A DNA stretch of 64,000 nucleotides from DATGUP01 sp035301265 (GCA_035301265.1 DATGUP010000013.1:22483-86482); one strand, 5' to 3'; numbered from the stretch's first letter, positions 16,431 to 25,358 are shown. Notes: generated by a model from the letters alone, not told the origin. Made by a program: numbers and translations.

Positions 16431-17552
16431 ATGACCAAACGCATTAAAGTCATGACTGTTTTTGGGACACGGCCGGAAGCGATCAAAATGGCACCGCTCG
16501 TTCTCGAATTGAAAAAACGCACCGATCAGTTTTTGCCGATTGTTGTCATAACAGCCCAGCATAGAGAAATGCTCGATCAAGTGCTTGATATTTTTGGAAT
16601 CACGCCGGATATTGACTTAAATATTATGCGACAAAAACAAACAATCGCCCAAATTACAACACGAGTTTTGACGGGTCTTGACGATGTGCTCAAAACGAAA
16701 AAGCCCGATATCGTTCTTGTTCATGGCGATACGACGACAACTTTTGCCGCTTCACTCGCCGCCTTCTACAACCAGATCCCTATCGGTCATGTTGAGGCTG
16801 GTTTACGAACAGGGAATAAATATTCACCGTATCCGGAAGAGATGAATCGGCAGCTGACCGGTGTCATGGCTGATTTACATTTTTCTCCAACGGAAACGGC
16901 TAAACAGAACTTGCTTGCAGAAAATAAACCAATCGAACGCATTGTGGTAACGGGTAATACAGCGATCGATGCCTTAAAAACGACGGTTGATACCCATTAC
17001 TCACACCCTGTTTTAGAAACTATCGGCAATAAGCGACTTGTGCTTGTGACGGCTCACCGTCGGGAAAACCTTGGCTCCCACATGGAGCAGATGTTTCGCG
17101 CTATCAAACGGCTTGTCGAAACACACGATGATATCTGTGTCGTCTACCCTGTCCATTTAAACCCGCTCGTCCGCCAAACCGCAAGCGTAATTTTAGGTGG
17201 CAATGATCGCATTCAATTGATCGAGCCGCTCGATGTTGTCGATTTCCATAACTTCGCCGCTAGATCGCATCTTATTCTAACTGACTCAGGCGGTGTTCAA
17301 GAGGAGGCCCCATCGCTTGGTGTACCGGTTTTGGTCCTTCGCGATACAACAGAGCGTCCTGAAGGGATCGAAGCGGGAACGTTGAAACTGGCAGGGACGG
17401 ATGAGGAGACGATTTTTCATCTAGCGGATGAACTGTTGTCGAATCCAATCGCGCATGAACAAATGGCGCGAGCTGTCAATCCGTATGGTGACGGTGAAGC
17501 CTCGCGCCGCATTGCCGATTCGATCGTTCATTATTTTAAAAATAAAGGATAG
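16431..17552 (+). CDS. mnaA: UDP-N-acetylglucosamine 2-epimerase (non-hydrolysing)
   Basis: Interconverts UDP-GlcNAc and UDP-ManNAc, supplying ManNAc for the teichoic acid linkage unit. It has 373 residues. The GTRPEAIKMAP N-terminal motif, the HGDTTTTFAASLAAFY segment, HVEAGLRTGNKYSPYPEEMNR near residue 120, and the TDSGGVQEEAPSLG UDP-binding motif near residue 285 are all present. The start is placed at the ATG at 16431 with AAAGGATGTGA upstream; an ATG at 16398 is in frame and cannot be excluded. Its position after upp matches B. subtilis yvyH/mnaA. Teichoic acid genes lie at the far end of this window. Confidence 0.95.
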   Translation: MTKRIKVMTVFGTRPEAIKMAPLVLELKKRTDQFLPIVVITAQHREMLDQVLDIFGITPDIDLNIMRQKQTIAQITTRVLTGLDDVLKTKKPDIVLVHGDTTTTFAASLAAFYNQIPIGHVEAGLRTGNKYSPYPEEMNRQLTGVMADLHFSPTETAKQNLLAENKPIERIVVTGNTAIDALKTTVDTHYSHPVLETIGNKRLVLVTAHRRENLGSHMEQMFRAIKRLVETHDDICVVYPVHLNPLVRQTASVILGGNDRIQLIEPLDVVDFHNFAARSHLILTDSGGVQEEAPSLGVPVLVLRDTTERPEGIEAGTLKLAGTDEETIFHLADELLSNPIAHEQMARAVNPYGDGEASRRIADSIVHYFKNKG

Positions 17553-17553
17553 A

Positions 17554-17584
17554 CGGGATTCAGCTTGGCTGAGTCCCGTTTTGA
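17554..17584 (+). terminator. Terminator of mnaA
   Basis: ACGGGAxTCAGC pairs with GCTGAxTCCCGT around a 3-base loop, followed by TTTT. It begins at the mnaA stop codon. Confidence 0.85.
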
Positions 17585-17683
17585 TTTGGCCTCCTTTGCT
17601 ATGTTTTGCCTGCCTTCTGCATCTTTTTCCATGGTCCACACATACTACTAAAAGATATGCAAAATTAAAGGAGTCCCGCTTGT

Positions 17684-19891
17684 ATGCGTTTCATATATTG
17701 TCTTATTCTCATTAGTCTATTGATAATGTGGAGTCACCCGACATTTGGTCATGCACAATCACAATCAGCTGATACCGAGGCGATCATTATTGAGGTGGAA
17801 GGTGATCCTAATAAACATCAATCTTACATACAGAAGCACCATCCATTTGTCGAAGTTGTTCAGACGTTCAATATGCTATTCAACGGCCTTGCTCTAAAAG
17901 GTGAGCCGGAAAAACTCGCTAAACTCACTTCATTGGATTTTATCAAAGCGATCCATCCCGTTCGAACGTATAAAGCGTTAGCACATGATGAGTCGATTGA
18001 TTTATCATCTTTTGTATCAGAACCTGATGTAGCTCCGTTGACACTGCCTGCGATGCTGAATAAAACGCCTTATACAGGTAAAGGCGTTAAAGTAGGTGTT
18101 ATTGATACAGGCATCGACTACAACCATCCGGACTTAGTGGCTAACTATCGAGGAGGTTATGACCTCGTCGACCTCGATGATGATCCAATGGAAACCGATG
18201 CGACACAAGGAATGCCGACAATTCACGGAACACATGTTTCTGGCATTATCGCTGCGAATGGAGAAATGAAAGGCATCGCTCCGGATGCGGACATCTATGC
18301 GTATCGAGCGCTTGGTCCGGGGGGATCGGGTTCGTCGGTACAAGTGATCGCTGCGCTTGAACGTGCGGTACAGGATGACGTTGATATCATAAATTTATCT
18401 TTAGGAAACGCGGTTAATGGGCCGGATTATCCAACAAGCATCGCGGTGAACCGTGCGATTGATAGGGGCGTTGCCGTTGTTATAGCCAATGGAAACGATG
18501 GGCCAGATGATTGGAGCGTCGGCTCACCAGCAACGTCTCCTAAAGCATTTGCCGTCGGAGCGACACAGATGCCGCAAAGAATTCCGTATCTTTATGCACC
18601 AAAGCATGATAGACAAATTAGCCTCACTCCCATGCTTGGTGCCGAGCCGTGGGATTTAGAAAAAGATTATCCTATCGCAGAGTGTACGGGCGAAGAAGAA
18701 GCGGTGGTAGGAAAGATTGCTTTGCTGCAACGTGGAGATACCCCATTTCATACATTAGCTAAGCAAGCGGAAAACAATGGGGCTGTTGCCGCACTGATCG
18801 TCAACAACGAAGATGAGTCCTTTCAAGGTTCCGTCGAGCATGAATCCGATCCCGTCACCATTCCGGTTGCATCGATTTCCAAGGCAGATGGAAAATGGCT
18901 TTTAGAAAACATGGCAGATGAGCCAACCATTTTAGAAACAGCTTATCATACAAAAGACACAACCATTGCCGAGTTTAGCTCACGCGGTCCCGTGACGATG
19001 AATTGGGATATCAAACCGGATATCACCGCTCCGGGATCCGATATCGTCAGCACCGTTCCAGGAGGTTATCAAGCCTTGCAGGGAACGAGCATGGCTGCTC
19101 CGCATGTCGCAGGTGCCATTGCTCTTTTAAAAGAAGCTCGGCCCGATTGGACTAATGAACAAATCGTCGGCGCTCTTAAAACAACTGCTCAGCTTTTAAA
19201 AAATGAAGAAGGCGATCTTCTAGAGCCGATAACACAAGGGATGGGAACGATTCGTCCGGCGAAAGCTGTGCATACAAATACGATTATTCATAATCCATTA
19301 TTATCCTACGGTAAAATCGATTCGTATCGGCAAACGAAGACCATCGACATAACGATTGAAAATACGACAAATACGCCGCAAACATATACGTTTGATGTTC
19401 CTAAAAAAACACCGGGTTTAAGCTGGCACCTTCCTCAATCGTTTACATTAAAAGCAAAGGAACGAAAAACGGTACCACTTGCGCTCGCCATCACAACCCA
19501 ACCGCTCGATAAAGGAATCCATCAAGGATGGTTGACACTCCGTGATGATCGCAATACGTACCGTTTACCTTATCTGTTTATCAATAAAGCAGCGGATTAT
19601 CCGAAAGCTATGGGACTGGAATTCAGTTTAAAACCATTAGCAGACGATACGTATGTTTATCAGTTTTATTTAACCGAATCAGTCAAACGCATCGATGTGC
19701 ATTTATATGATGCGGATACGCTCATCTATGATCGCTCGCTTCTGCATTTTAAAGATGTCGCTTCAGGAATGCATGAAGGAGAGCTCCCGAAAGCGGATAT
19801 CGGCGAGCCCGGCATATATAAAGCATTGATCACCTTGGAACTCGACGATGGCACATATGCGAGTGAAGAAAGCATCATTCATATTGAGTGA
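17684..19891 (+). CDS. vpr: Secreted subtilisin-family serine protease (Vpr-like)
   Basis: Extracellular S8 endopeptidase. It has 735 residues: signal peptide (about 1-25), an I9-type propeptide (to about 110), and a catalytic domain with the Asp in GVIDTGIDYNHPDL near residue 141, the His in HGTHVSGIIAANG near residue 180, and the Ser in GTSMAAPHVAGA near residue 468. A PA domain is inserted between His and Ser (GKIALLQRGDTPF..., about 345-400), the layout typical of Vpr and minor extracellular proteases. About 200 C-terminal residues form beta-rich, Fn3-like domains. The oxyanion Asn lies in VVIANGNDGPDDW. No cell-wall anchor is visible. It probably scavenges peptides from the medium. Confidence 0.93.
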   Translation: MRFIYCLILISLLIMWSHPTFGHAQSQSADTEAIIIEVEGDPNKHQSYIQKHHPFVEVVQTFNMLFNGLALKGEPEKLAKLTSLDFIKAIHPVRTYKALAHDESIDLSSFVSEPDVAPLTLPAMLNKTPYTGKGVKVGVIDTGIDYNHPDLVANYRGGYDLVDLDDDPMETDATQGMPTIHGTHVSGIIAANGEMKGIAPDADIYAYRALGPGGSGSSVQVIAALERAVQDDVDIINLSLGNAVNGPDYPTSIAVNRAIDRGVAVVIANGNDGPDDWSVGSPATSPKAFAVGATQMPQRIPYLYAPKHDRQISLTPMLGAEPWDLEKDYPIAECTGEEEAVVGKIALLQRGDTPFHTLAKQAENNGAVAALIVNNEDESFQGSVEHESDPVTIPVASISKADGKWLLENMADEPTILETAYHTKDTTIAEFSSRGPVTMNWDIKPDITAPGSDIVSTVPGGYQALQGTSMAAPHVAGAIALLKEARPDWTNEQIVGALKTTAQLLKNEEGDLLEPITQGMGTIRPAKAVHTNTIIHNPLLSYGKIDSYRQTKTIDITIENTTNTPQTYTFDVPKKTPGLSWHLPQSFTLKAKERKTVPLALAITTQPLDKGIHQGWLTLRDDRNTYRLPYLFINKAADYPKAMGLEFSLKPLADDTYVYQFYLTESVKRIDVHLYDADTLIYDRSLLHFKDVASGMHEGELPKADIGEPGIYKALITLELDDGTYASEESIIHIE

Positions 19892-20297
19892 GCGCTTTGA
19901 TGGCGGCTGCTAATGTCGTTTTCTGTCGAAAATTCATAAAAATGTCACTATCACTATGGGAAATAAATCTTTTATAATGGTCTGTAGGTTGATATAGAAA
20001 AGTAGCTACCGTTCCCTATTCAATGCTATAATCGTAGTATCATACGTTTATGGGGGAACATTAAACCGATTGACAATATAGTCAGCCTATTGGTAAACTG
20101 ATTGAGTGTGGAATGATAAGGTTTTCATAGTTGTTTTTCTACATATGCTCCATGACTTCAGCCGCCGTTTTGTGATAAACATTGAGGAGTTATAAATGTT
20201 GGTGGACGAGCAAGATGGTTTATACAAAGCTAGACGGTTGTTTAATCCAAGAACTTCGCATAAACTTATTGTATAATAGAGTTTAGGGAGACAGAGC
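19892..20297 (+). other. Intergenic region vpr-atpI with a short ORF and atp promoter elements
   Basis: 406 bases. Nothing resembling a protein family is seen. A TTGACA box at 20070 has no good -10 partner. A -10-like TATAAT lies at 20272-20277, 20 bases before atpI, without a convincing -35. A 26-codon ORF (20196-20276, called separately) fills the proximal part. The main atp promoter is probably further upstream but cannot be placed with confidence. Confidence 0.4.
20196..20276 (+). CDS. Possible 26-residue leader ORF before atpI
   Basis: ATG at 20196 is preceded by GAGGAG with 7-base spacing and ends TAA at 20274-20276, which overlaps the TATAAT element. The product starts MLVDEQDGLYKARR and is basic with no hydrophobic segment. 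No family is recognised and it does not resemble AtpZ. It may be a genuine micropeptide, a leader ORF affecting atpI translation, or chance; the ribosome binding site is the only positive evidence. Confidence 0.35.
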   Translation: MLVDEQDGLYKARRLFNPRTSHKLIV

Positions 20298-20669
20298 ATG
20301 TCGAATTATAAACGTATGACTATCCGTCAGCGCAAATGGATGATCTATCTTCTCGCCATCTTAGTGCTTGGGATCGGCTTTACACCATATACGCAAGTCT
20401 TTTCCGGGCTGCTATTAGGGGCGGTTGCGAGTTTCTACAACCTATGGCTGTTGCAAAAGAAAATTGCTGATTTTACCGAAGCGATTGTTAAAAAGCAGCG
20501 CAGCGGTATTGGTACTATTTCTCGATTTGCAACGGCAGCACTCGCGATTATGATTGCTATTTATTTTGAAGAACATTTTCATCTTCTTGCTGTCGTCATT
20601 GGGTTAATGACGTCTTATGTGATTGTTATGCTTGATTTTTTTATCCATAGAAAAAGCATTAACGTTTGA
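20298..20669 (+). CDS. atpI: ATP synthase subunit I
   Basis: Small membrane protein encoded at the head of the operon that assists c-ring assembly. It has 123 residues with four predicted helices (about 13-29, 33-51, 74-90 and 96-116) and a charged N-terminus. The segment FSGLLLGAVASFYNLWLLQKK is characteristic of the Bacillus AtpI family. An AGGGAGACAG ribosome binding site precedes the ATG. The gene ends 17 bases before atpB begins. Confidence 0.9.
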   Translation: MSNYKRMTIRQRKWMIYLLAILVLGIGFTPYTQVFSGLLLGAVASFYNLWLLQKKIADFTEAIVKKQRSGIGTISRFATAALAIMIAIYFEEHFHLLAVVIGLMTSYVIVMLDFFIHRKSINV

Positions 20670-20686
20670 AAAGAGGTGAAACAAGG

Positions 20687-21412
20687 GTGGAGCATGAAGC
20701 GCCAATCGTTGAGAATGCGTTTGGCATCCCAGGGCTTGATTTTAATTTAGCGAATGTCTTAATGATCGCTATTTGTTCAGCTATTGTTTTCTTCTTCTGT
20801 GTATGGGCAAGCCGTAAATTGCAGATGAAGCCAACCGGGATGCAAAATTTCATGGAATGGGTCGTTGACTTTGTCAAAGGTATGATCAACGACACGATGG
20901 ACTGGAAAACAGGTAAGGTGTTCCTTCCATTAGGACTCACCTTGATCACTTACATCTTAGTCGGCAATTTGGCAGGCGTGGCAACCGTCGGTATCTTCGG
21001 TGATGAACTATGGTGGAAATCACCGACTGCCGATGCAACGTTAACGTTGACATTATCCGGCATGGTTATTGTGTTGACCCATTATTATGGCATTAAAACA
21101 CAAGGGGTAAAAAACTATCTGAAAGGATTTATAAGCCCGGTTAAAATCATGTTGCCGTTTAAGATTATTGAGGAATTTACAAACACGTTAACATTAGGGT
21201 TGCGTCTATTTGGAAATATTTACGCTGGAGAAGTATTGCTGTCGCTTTTAGTCGGGCTGGCAACAAGTGCCGTACCGTTTGGATTCCTTTTTGCCGCCGT
21301 TCCGATGATGGCATGGCAAGCATTCAGCATTTTTATTGGCGCCATTCAGGCATTTATTTTCACGATATTGACAATGGTCTACTTGTCGCATAAAGTGAGC
21401 AGTAATCATTAA
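20687..21412 (+). CDS. atpB: F0F1 ATP synthase subunit a
   Basis: Membrane stator subunit that forms the proton half-channels against the c-ring. It has 241 residues from a GTG at 20687. Five to six membrane helices are visible. The essential Arg lies in TLGLRLFGNIYAGEVLL near residue 172, and the channel helix near the C-terminus is AFSIFIGAIQAFIFTILTMVYL. The GTG start is preferred because AGAGGTGA lies 8 bases upstream; a TTG at 20666 is in frame but overlaps atpI and lacks a ribosome binding site. Confidence 0.95.
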   Translation: MEHEAPIVENAFGIPGLDFNLANVLMIAICSAIVFFFCVWASRKLQMKPTGMQNFMEWVVDFVKGMINDTMDWKTGKVFLPLGLTLITYILVGNLAGVATVGIFGDELWWKSPTADATLTLTLSGMVIVLTHYYGIKTQGVKNYLKGFISPVKIMLPFKIIEEFTNTLTLGLRLFGNIYAGEVLLSLLVGLATSAVPFGFLFAAVPMMAWQAFSIFIGAIQAFIFTILTMVYLSHKVSSNH

Positions 21413-21464
21413 TACAAATACAAAATTATATATGGGATTTCATATTAGATAAGGAGGATTTTTA

Positions 21465-21680
21465 ATGGGAGCTTTAGCAGCAGCAATCGCAATTGGATTG
21501 GCGGCATTGGGTGCCGGCCTTGGTAACGGAATGATTGTCAGTAAAACGGTTGAAGGGATAGCGCGTCAGCCGGAGTTGCGCGGTGCGCTACAGACAACGA
21601 TGTTTATCGGGGTAGCTTTGGTCGAGGCGATTCCGATCATTGCAGCGGTCATTGCATTCATGGCTATTTTCTTAGCATAA
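21465..21680 (+). CDS. atpE: F0F1 ATP synthase subunit c
   Basis: Proteolipid forming the rotating c-ring. It has 71 residues as a two-helix hairpin. Helix 1 carries the glycine motif IAIGLAALGAGLGNG, with the first glycine of the usual GxG pair replaced by Ala. The polar loop is IARQPE. The ion-binding Glu lies in GVALVEAIPII near residue 54. The sequence is of the proton-type neutralophile pattern: it lacks the PxxExxP motif and the all-alanine helix-1 motif of extreme alkaliphiles. A strong AAGGAGG ribosome binding site precedes it. A terminator-like hairpin starts within the last codons. Confidence 0.97.
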   Translation: MGALAAAIAIGLAALGAGLGNGMIVSKTVEGIARQPELRGALQTTMFIGVALVEAIPIIAAVIAFMAIFLA

Positions 21681-21742
21681 AGCGATTGAAAGTGGCGGAG
21701 TTCACGTATGCGAATCTTCGCCATTGCTTTATGCTGTTTTTT
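21674..21742 (+). terminator. Terminator or attenuator hairpin directly after atpE
   Basis: AGCATAAAGC (21674-21683, including the atpE stop codon) pairs perfectly over 10 bp with GCTTTATGCT (21726-21735). An inner stem (TGGCGGA 21693-21699 with TTCGCCA 21717-21723, one G-T wobble) extends it. G and six T residues follow immediately. The shape is that of an intrinsic terminator inside the atp operon, between the highly expressed c subunit and subunit b. Confidence 0.75.
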
Positions 21743-21812
21743 ACCAATGCGTTTTACGATGTGCTAAATCCCAAGCCCTTGTAATGCTGTCGGAGTGGAA
21801 GGAGTGAATACT

Positions 21813-22322
21813 TTGTTTGCATACATTGCCTTTATAGGCGGTTTAAGAGTAGGGGACATGCTCGTTCAGCTGTTTTTCTTCCTGTTATTGTTATTCTTGC
21901 TTAAGAAATACGCTTGGGGACCTCTTATTAACATGATGCAAAAACGAGAAGAATATGTAGCGAATGAAATCGAAGCGGCGGAAAAAAGCCGCGCTGAAGC
22001 CGAAAAAGCATCGCAAGAAGCAGCTGAGCGGTTGAAGCAAACAAAACAAGAAGCCCAACAAATTATCGAAGATGCTAAAAGCGCCGGTGCTAAACAAGAA
22101 CGCGCTATTATTGAGGCGGCTTACAAAGAAGCTGAGCGCATTAAGCAGTCAGCACAGGAAGAAATCGAACGTGAAAAAGAAAAAGCAATCAATGCCTTGC
22201 AGGATAAAGTTGCCTCATTATCGGTTTTGATTGCCTCAAAAGTGATTGAAAAAGAGATCAGCGAACAAGATCAGGAAAAATTGATTCACGACTATATTAA
22301 AGAGGTAGGAGAAGAGCAATGA
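21813..22322 (+). CDS. atpF: F0F1 ATP synthase subunit b
   Basis: Peripheral stalk subunit linking F0 to the delta and alpha subunits. It has 169 residues. An N-terminal membrane helix (LVQLFFFLLLLFLLKKYAWGPLI) is followed by a long charged coiled coil rich in Glu, Lys and Ala. The start is ambiguous: TTG at 21813 has AAGGAG at 8-base spacing and is chosen; GTG at 21804 and 21795 are in frame but sit on the ribosome binding site. The end overlaps atpH by 4 bases (ATGA), indicating translational coupling. Confidence 0.93.
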   Translation: MFAYIAFIGGLRVGDMLVQLFFFLLLLFLLKKYAWGPLINMMQKREEYVANEIEAAEKSRAEAEKASQEAAERLKQTKQEAQQIIEDAKSAGAKQERAIIEAAYKEAERIKQSAQEEIEREKEKAINALQDKVASLSVLIASKVIEKEISEQDQEKLIHDYIKEVGEEQ

Positions 22323-22861
22323 GTGGACAAATTGTAGCAAGGCGTTACGCAGATGCTCTTTTCCAGCTCGGCGACGAAAAAGGATCGCTCGATCAGCTTG
22401 TTGATGAGTTCCGTCTCATCAAAGATGTCTTTCAAGAAAACGAGCTGCAAGCCTTCCTGGCACATCCACGCGTTGCACTCGATAAAAAGTATGCGTTTTT
22501 AGATCGTGTATTTGCTGGGTTTTCCCGCGAATGTGTCAATACGATCAAACTGCTTGTCAAACGGCACCGCATTCATATCGTTCCATCTGTTGTCGATCAC
22601 TTCATTCAGTTGGTCAACGACGCACAAGGCATTGCCGAAGCAACGGTATATTCGGTTCGCCCGTTAAGCGATGAAGAGTTAAAACAGCTCGAAAAACCGA
22701 TTGCCGACCGGTTTAATAAACGTCGAATCGTATTTGAAAACATTGTTGACCCGTCGGTGCTCGGCGGTGTTAAAATTCGGATCGGCAATACGATTATGGA
22801 TGGCAGTCTCGGCGGTAAATTAAAACGTATCGAGCGACGGATTGTAACGGCGAACTATTGA
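22319..22861 (+). CDS. atpH: F0F1 ATP synthase subunit delta
   Basis: Caps the alpha-beta hexamer and binds subunit b in the stator. It has 180 residues, starting MSGQIVARRYADALFQL, which is the conserved N-terminal helical domain signature. The C-terminal VDPSVLGGVKIRIGNTIMDGSLGGKLKRI is the delta/OSCP motif. The ATG overlaps the atpF stop by 4 bases. Confidence 0.96.
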   Translation: MSGQIVARRYADALFQLGDEKGSLDQLVDEFRLIKDVFQENELQAFLAHPRVALDKKYAFLDRVFAGFSRECVNTIKLLVKRHRIHIVPSVVDHFIQLVNDAQGIAEATVYSVRPLSDEELKQLEKPIADRFNKRRIVFENIVDPSVLGGVKIRIGNTIMDGSLGGKLKRIERRIVTANY

Positions 22862-22879
22862 TGATAGGGGTGATGTAAT

Positions 22880-24394
22880 ATGAGCATTAAGGCTGAAGAA
22901 ATCAGTGCACTGATTAAAGAGCAAATCGAAACGTTTGATTCGGAGATTGAAGTCTCTGATGTCGGAACGGTGATCGAAGTTGGTGACGGTATCGCCCGCG
23001 CCCATGGACTCGACAATGCCATGGCTGGTGAGCTTGTTGAGTTTTCCAACGGCGTTATGGGAATGGCGCAAAACCTTGAAGAGTCCAACGTCGGTATTGT
23101 TATCCTCGGTCCGTTTACTGATATTAAAGAAGGCGATGAAGTACGCCGTACGGGAAGAATTATGGAAGTCCCCGTCGGTGAGGAACTCTTAGGACGTGTT
23201 GTCAATCCACTCGGTCAGCCAGTAGATGGAAAGGGGCCGATTGAAACATCGAAAACACGGCCGATTGAATCCCCAGCACCAGGTGTTATGGACCGTAAAT
23301 CGGTTGATGAGCCGCTGCAGACCGGAATCAAGGCGATCGATGCACTCGTTCCGATCGGCCGCGGTCAGCGTGAGTTGATTATCGGTGACCGGCAGACAGG
23401 AAAGACGACCGTTGCTGTAGATACCATCCTCAACCAAAAGGATCAGAATATGATTTGTATTTACGTTGCCATTGGTCAGAAAGACTCAACAGTCCGCAGT
23501 ACGGTCGAAACATTCCGCCGCTACGGGGCGCTCGATTACACGATCGTTGTGACCGCCGGTGCATCGGATCCAGCACCGCTTCTCTATTTAGCACCATATG
23601 CCGGTGTGTCGATGGGTGAAGAATTTATGTACAATGGTCAGCACGTTTTAGTCGTATATGATGACTTAACAAAACAAGCGGCAGCATACCGAGAACTGTC
23701 CTTGCTGCTACGCCGCCCACCAGGCCGTGAAGCGTTCCCTGGAGATGTGTTCTACCTTCACTCGCGCTTGCTTGAGCGTGCAGCTAAGCTAAGCGATGAT
23801 AAAGGTGGCGGTTCCTTGACTGCACTTCCGTTTGTCGAAACGCAAGCCGGCGATATATCCGCCTATATTCCGACAAACGTCATCTCGATTACCGACGGAC
23901 AAATCTTTTTACAATCGGATTTATTCTTCTCCGGCGTACGTCCAGCGATTAACGCAGGCTTATCCGTATCGCGCGTGGGCGGTTCCGCTCAAATAAAAGC
24001 GATGAAAAAAGTAGCCGGAACATTGCGGTTAGACTTGGCATCGTATCGTGAGCTGGAAGCATTTGCTCAATTTGGTTCGGATCTTGACAAAGCGACCCAA
24101 GATAAACTGAACCGCGGAGAACGAACGGTTGAAGTGTTGAAACAAGGCTTGCACCAGCCGCTTCCGGTTGAAAAACAGGTGATGATTATCTATGCCTTGA
24201 CCAAAGGGTTTCTCGATGATATTCCTGTGGAAGATATTCAGCGTTTCGAGACGGAATTTTATGCGTGGTTGGATGAGAATCGTAAGGAACTTCTCAGATC
24301 AATTCGTGAGACAGGCCAGTTGCCAGACGTAGAGGATATGGACGATGCGGTGGAGTCATTTAAACAGACGTTTTTACCAAGTGAATCCAAATAA
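22880..24394 (+). CDS. atpA: F0F1 ATP synthase subunit alpha
   Basis: Non-catalytic nucleotide-binding subunit of F1. It has 504 residues. The P-loop IIGDRQTGKTTVAVD lies near residue 169. An N-terminal beta-barrel domain precedes it (VIEVGDGIARAHGLDNAM) and the arginine finger lies in the segment SVSRVGGSAQIKAMKK near residue 370. The C-terminal helical domain closes it. A GGGGTGATG ribosome binding site lies before the ATG. All key residues are present. Confidence 0.98.
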   Translation: MSIKAEEISALIKEQIETFDSEIEVSDVGTVIEVGDGIARAHGLDNAMAGELVEFSNGVMGMAQNLEESNVGIVILGPFTDIKEGDEVRRTGRIMEVPVGEELLGRVVNPLGQPVDGKGPIETSKTRPIESPAPGVMDRKSVDEPLQTGIKAIDALVPIGRGQRELIIGDRQTGKTTVAVDTILNQKDQNMICIYVAIGQKDSTVRSTVETFRRYGALDYTIVVTAGASDPAPLLYLAPYAGVSMGEEFMYNGQHVLVVYDDLTKQAAAYRELSLLLRRPPGREAFPGDVFYLHSRLLERAAKLSDDKGGGSLTALPFVETQAGDISAYIPTNVISITDGQIFLQSDLFFSGVRPAINAGLSVSRVGGSAQIKAMKKVAGTLRLDLASYRELEAFAQFGSDLDKATQDKLNRGERTVEVLKQGLHQPLPVEKQVMIIYALTKGFLDDIPVEDIQRFETEFYAWLDENRKELLRSIRETGQLPDVEDMDDAVESFKQTFLPSESK

Positions 24395-24405
24395 TTCGTC
24401 AAGAA

Positions 24406-24453
24406 AACAGAGGGTGATTGCAGCTCTTCACCGCCTGGGCTGTCACCTCTGTT
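24406..24453 (+). promoter_or_regulatory. Stable hairpin between atpA and atpG
   Basis: AACAGAGGGTGA (24406-24417) pairs with TCACCTCTGTT (24443-24453) over 11 bp with one bulged G. No T-run follows, so it is not a terminator. The atpG ribosome binding site starts 3 bases after it. It may modulate processing or translation of the gamma subunit mRNA. Confidence 0.55.
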
Positions 24454-24471
24454 CGGGAAGGGGTGAAACGC

Positions 24472-25329
24472 TTGGCATCGCTTAGGGATATTAAAAAGCG
24501 AATCGAGTCGACAGAAAAAACAAAAAAAATAACTAAAGCTATGGAAATGGTATCCGCTGCAAAAATGTCACGAGCAGAACAAAATGTGCGCAACTTTTTG
24601 CCCTATAGTGAAAAAATTCAAGAAGTTGTCACAAGCATTGCCCAACATAGTCCTGATGCGGATCATCCGATGCTGCAAGCGCGCGAGGTGCACAGGACGG
24701 GTTATATTGTCGTCACCTCAGACCGGGGTCTTGCCGGTGCGTACAATAGTAATGTGTTGAAAAAATTGTTGCAAATCATTCGCACAAAGCACAAATCAGC
24801 TGATGAATATATGATTATCGTTGTCGGTCGAGTCGGCTATGATTTTTGCAGAAAAATGGATATGCCCGTTGTAAAAAGCATTATCGGTCTGGACGATCAG
24901 CCGAGCTTTGCCGATATCAAAGATTTAGCCTCTGAAACGGTGGAGATGTTCAGCAACGAAGATATCGATGAATTAACCATCATCTATAACCATTATGTCA
25001 GTGCTATTTCGCAAAAAGTAACCGAGAAACAACTGCTACCGATTACCGATCTTGACAAGGCCGAGGGCGGCAGTTCGTACGAATATGAACCGAATGAGGA
25101 AGATATTTTACAAGTGTTATTACCCCAATATGCTGAAAGCTTGATTTACGGGGCACTTCTTGATGGTAAAGCAAGTGAACACGCCGCCCGTATGACGGCG
25201 ATGCGCAGTGCTACGGATAATGCCGATGAATTGATTGATGAGTTGACATTATCCTACAACCGAGCACGCCAAGCGGCGATTACACAAGAGATTACAGAAA
25301 TTATCGGTGGCGTAGCCGCATTAGAATAA
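24472..25329 (+). CDS. atpG: F0F1 ATP synthase subunit gamma
   Basis: Central rotor shaft of F1. It has 285 residues from TTG at 24472. It begins with the conserved ASLRDIKKRIESTEKTKKITKAMEMV helix and ends QAAITQEITEIIGGVAAL, the other half of the coiled coil. The middle contains VVTSDRGLAGAYN. The TTG start has AAGGGGTGA at proper spacing; an in-frame TTG at 24418 is inside the upstream hairpin and would add a non-homologous leader. Confidence 0.95.
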   Translation: MASLRDIKKRIESTEKTKKITKAMEMVSAAKMSRAEQNVRNFLPYSEKIQEVVTSIAQHSPDADHPMLQAREVHRTGYIVVTSDRGLAGAYNSNVLKKLLQIIRTKHKSADEYMIIVVGRVGYDFCRKMDMPVVKSIIGLDDQPSFADIKDLASETVEMFSNEDIDELTIIYNHYVSAISQKVTEKQLLPITDLDKAEGGSSYEYEPNEEDILQVLLPQYAESLIYGALLDGKASEHAARMTAMRSATDNADELIDELTLSYNRARQAAITQEITEIIGGVAALE

Positions 25330-25358
25330 TTGCTGAAAGTCAGTGAGGAGGGAATTGG

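Noticed and set aside
19892..20297. Second DnaA-box cluster next to vpr
   Set aside because: Only scattered 7-of-9 matches (for example TTATACAAA near 20219) were found, with no cluster.
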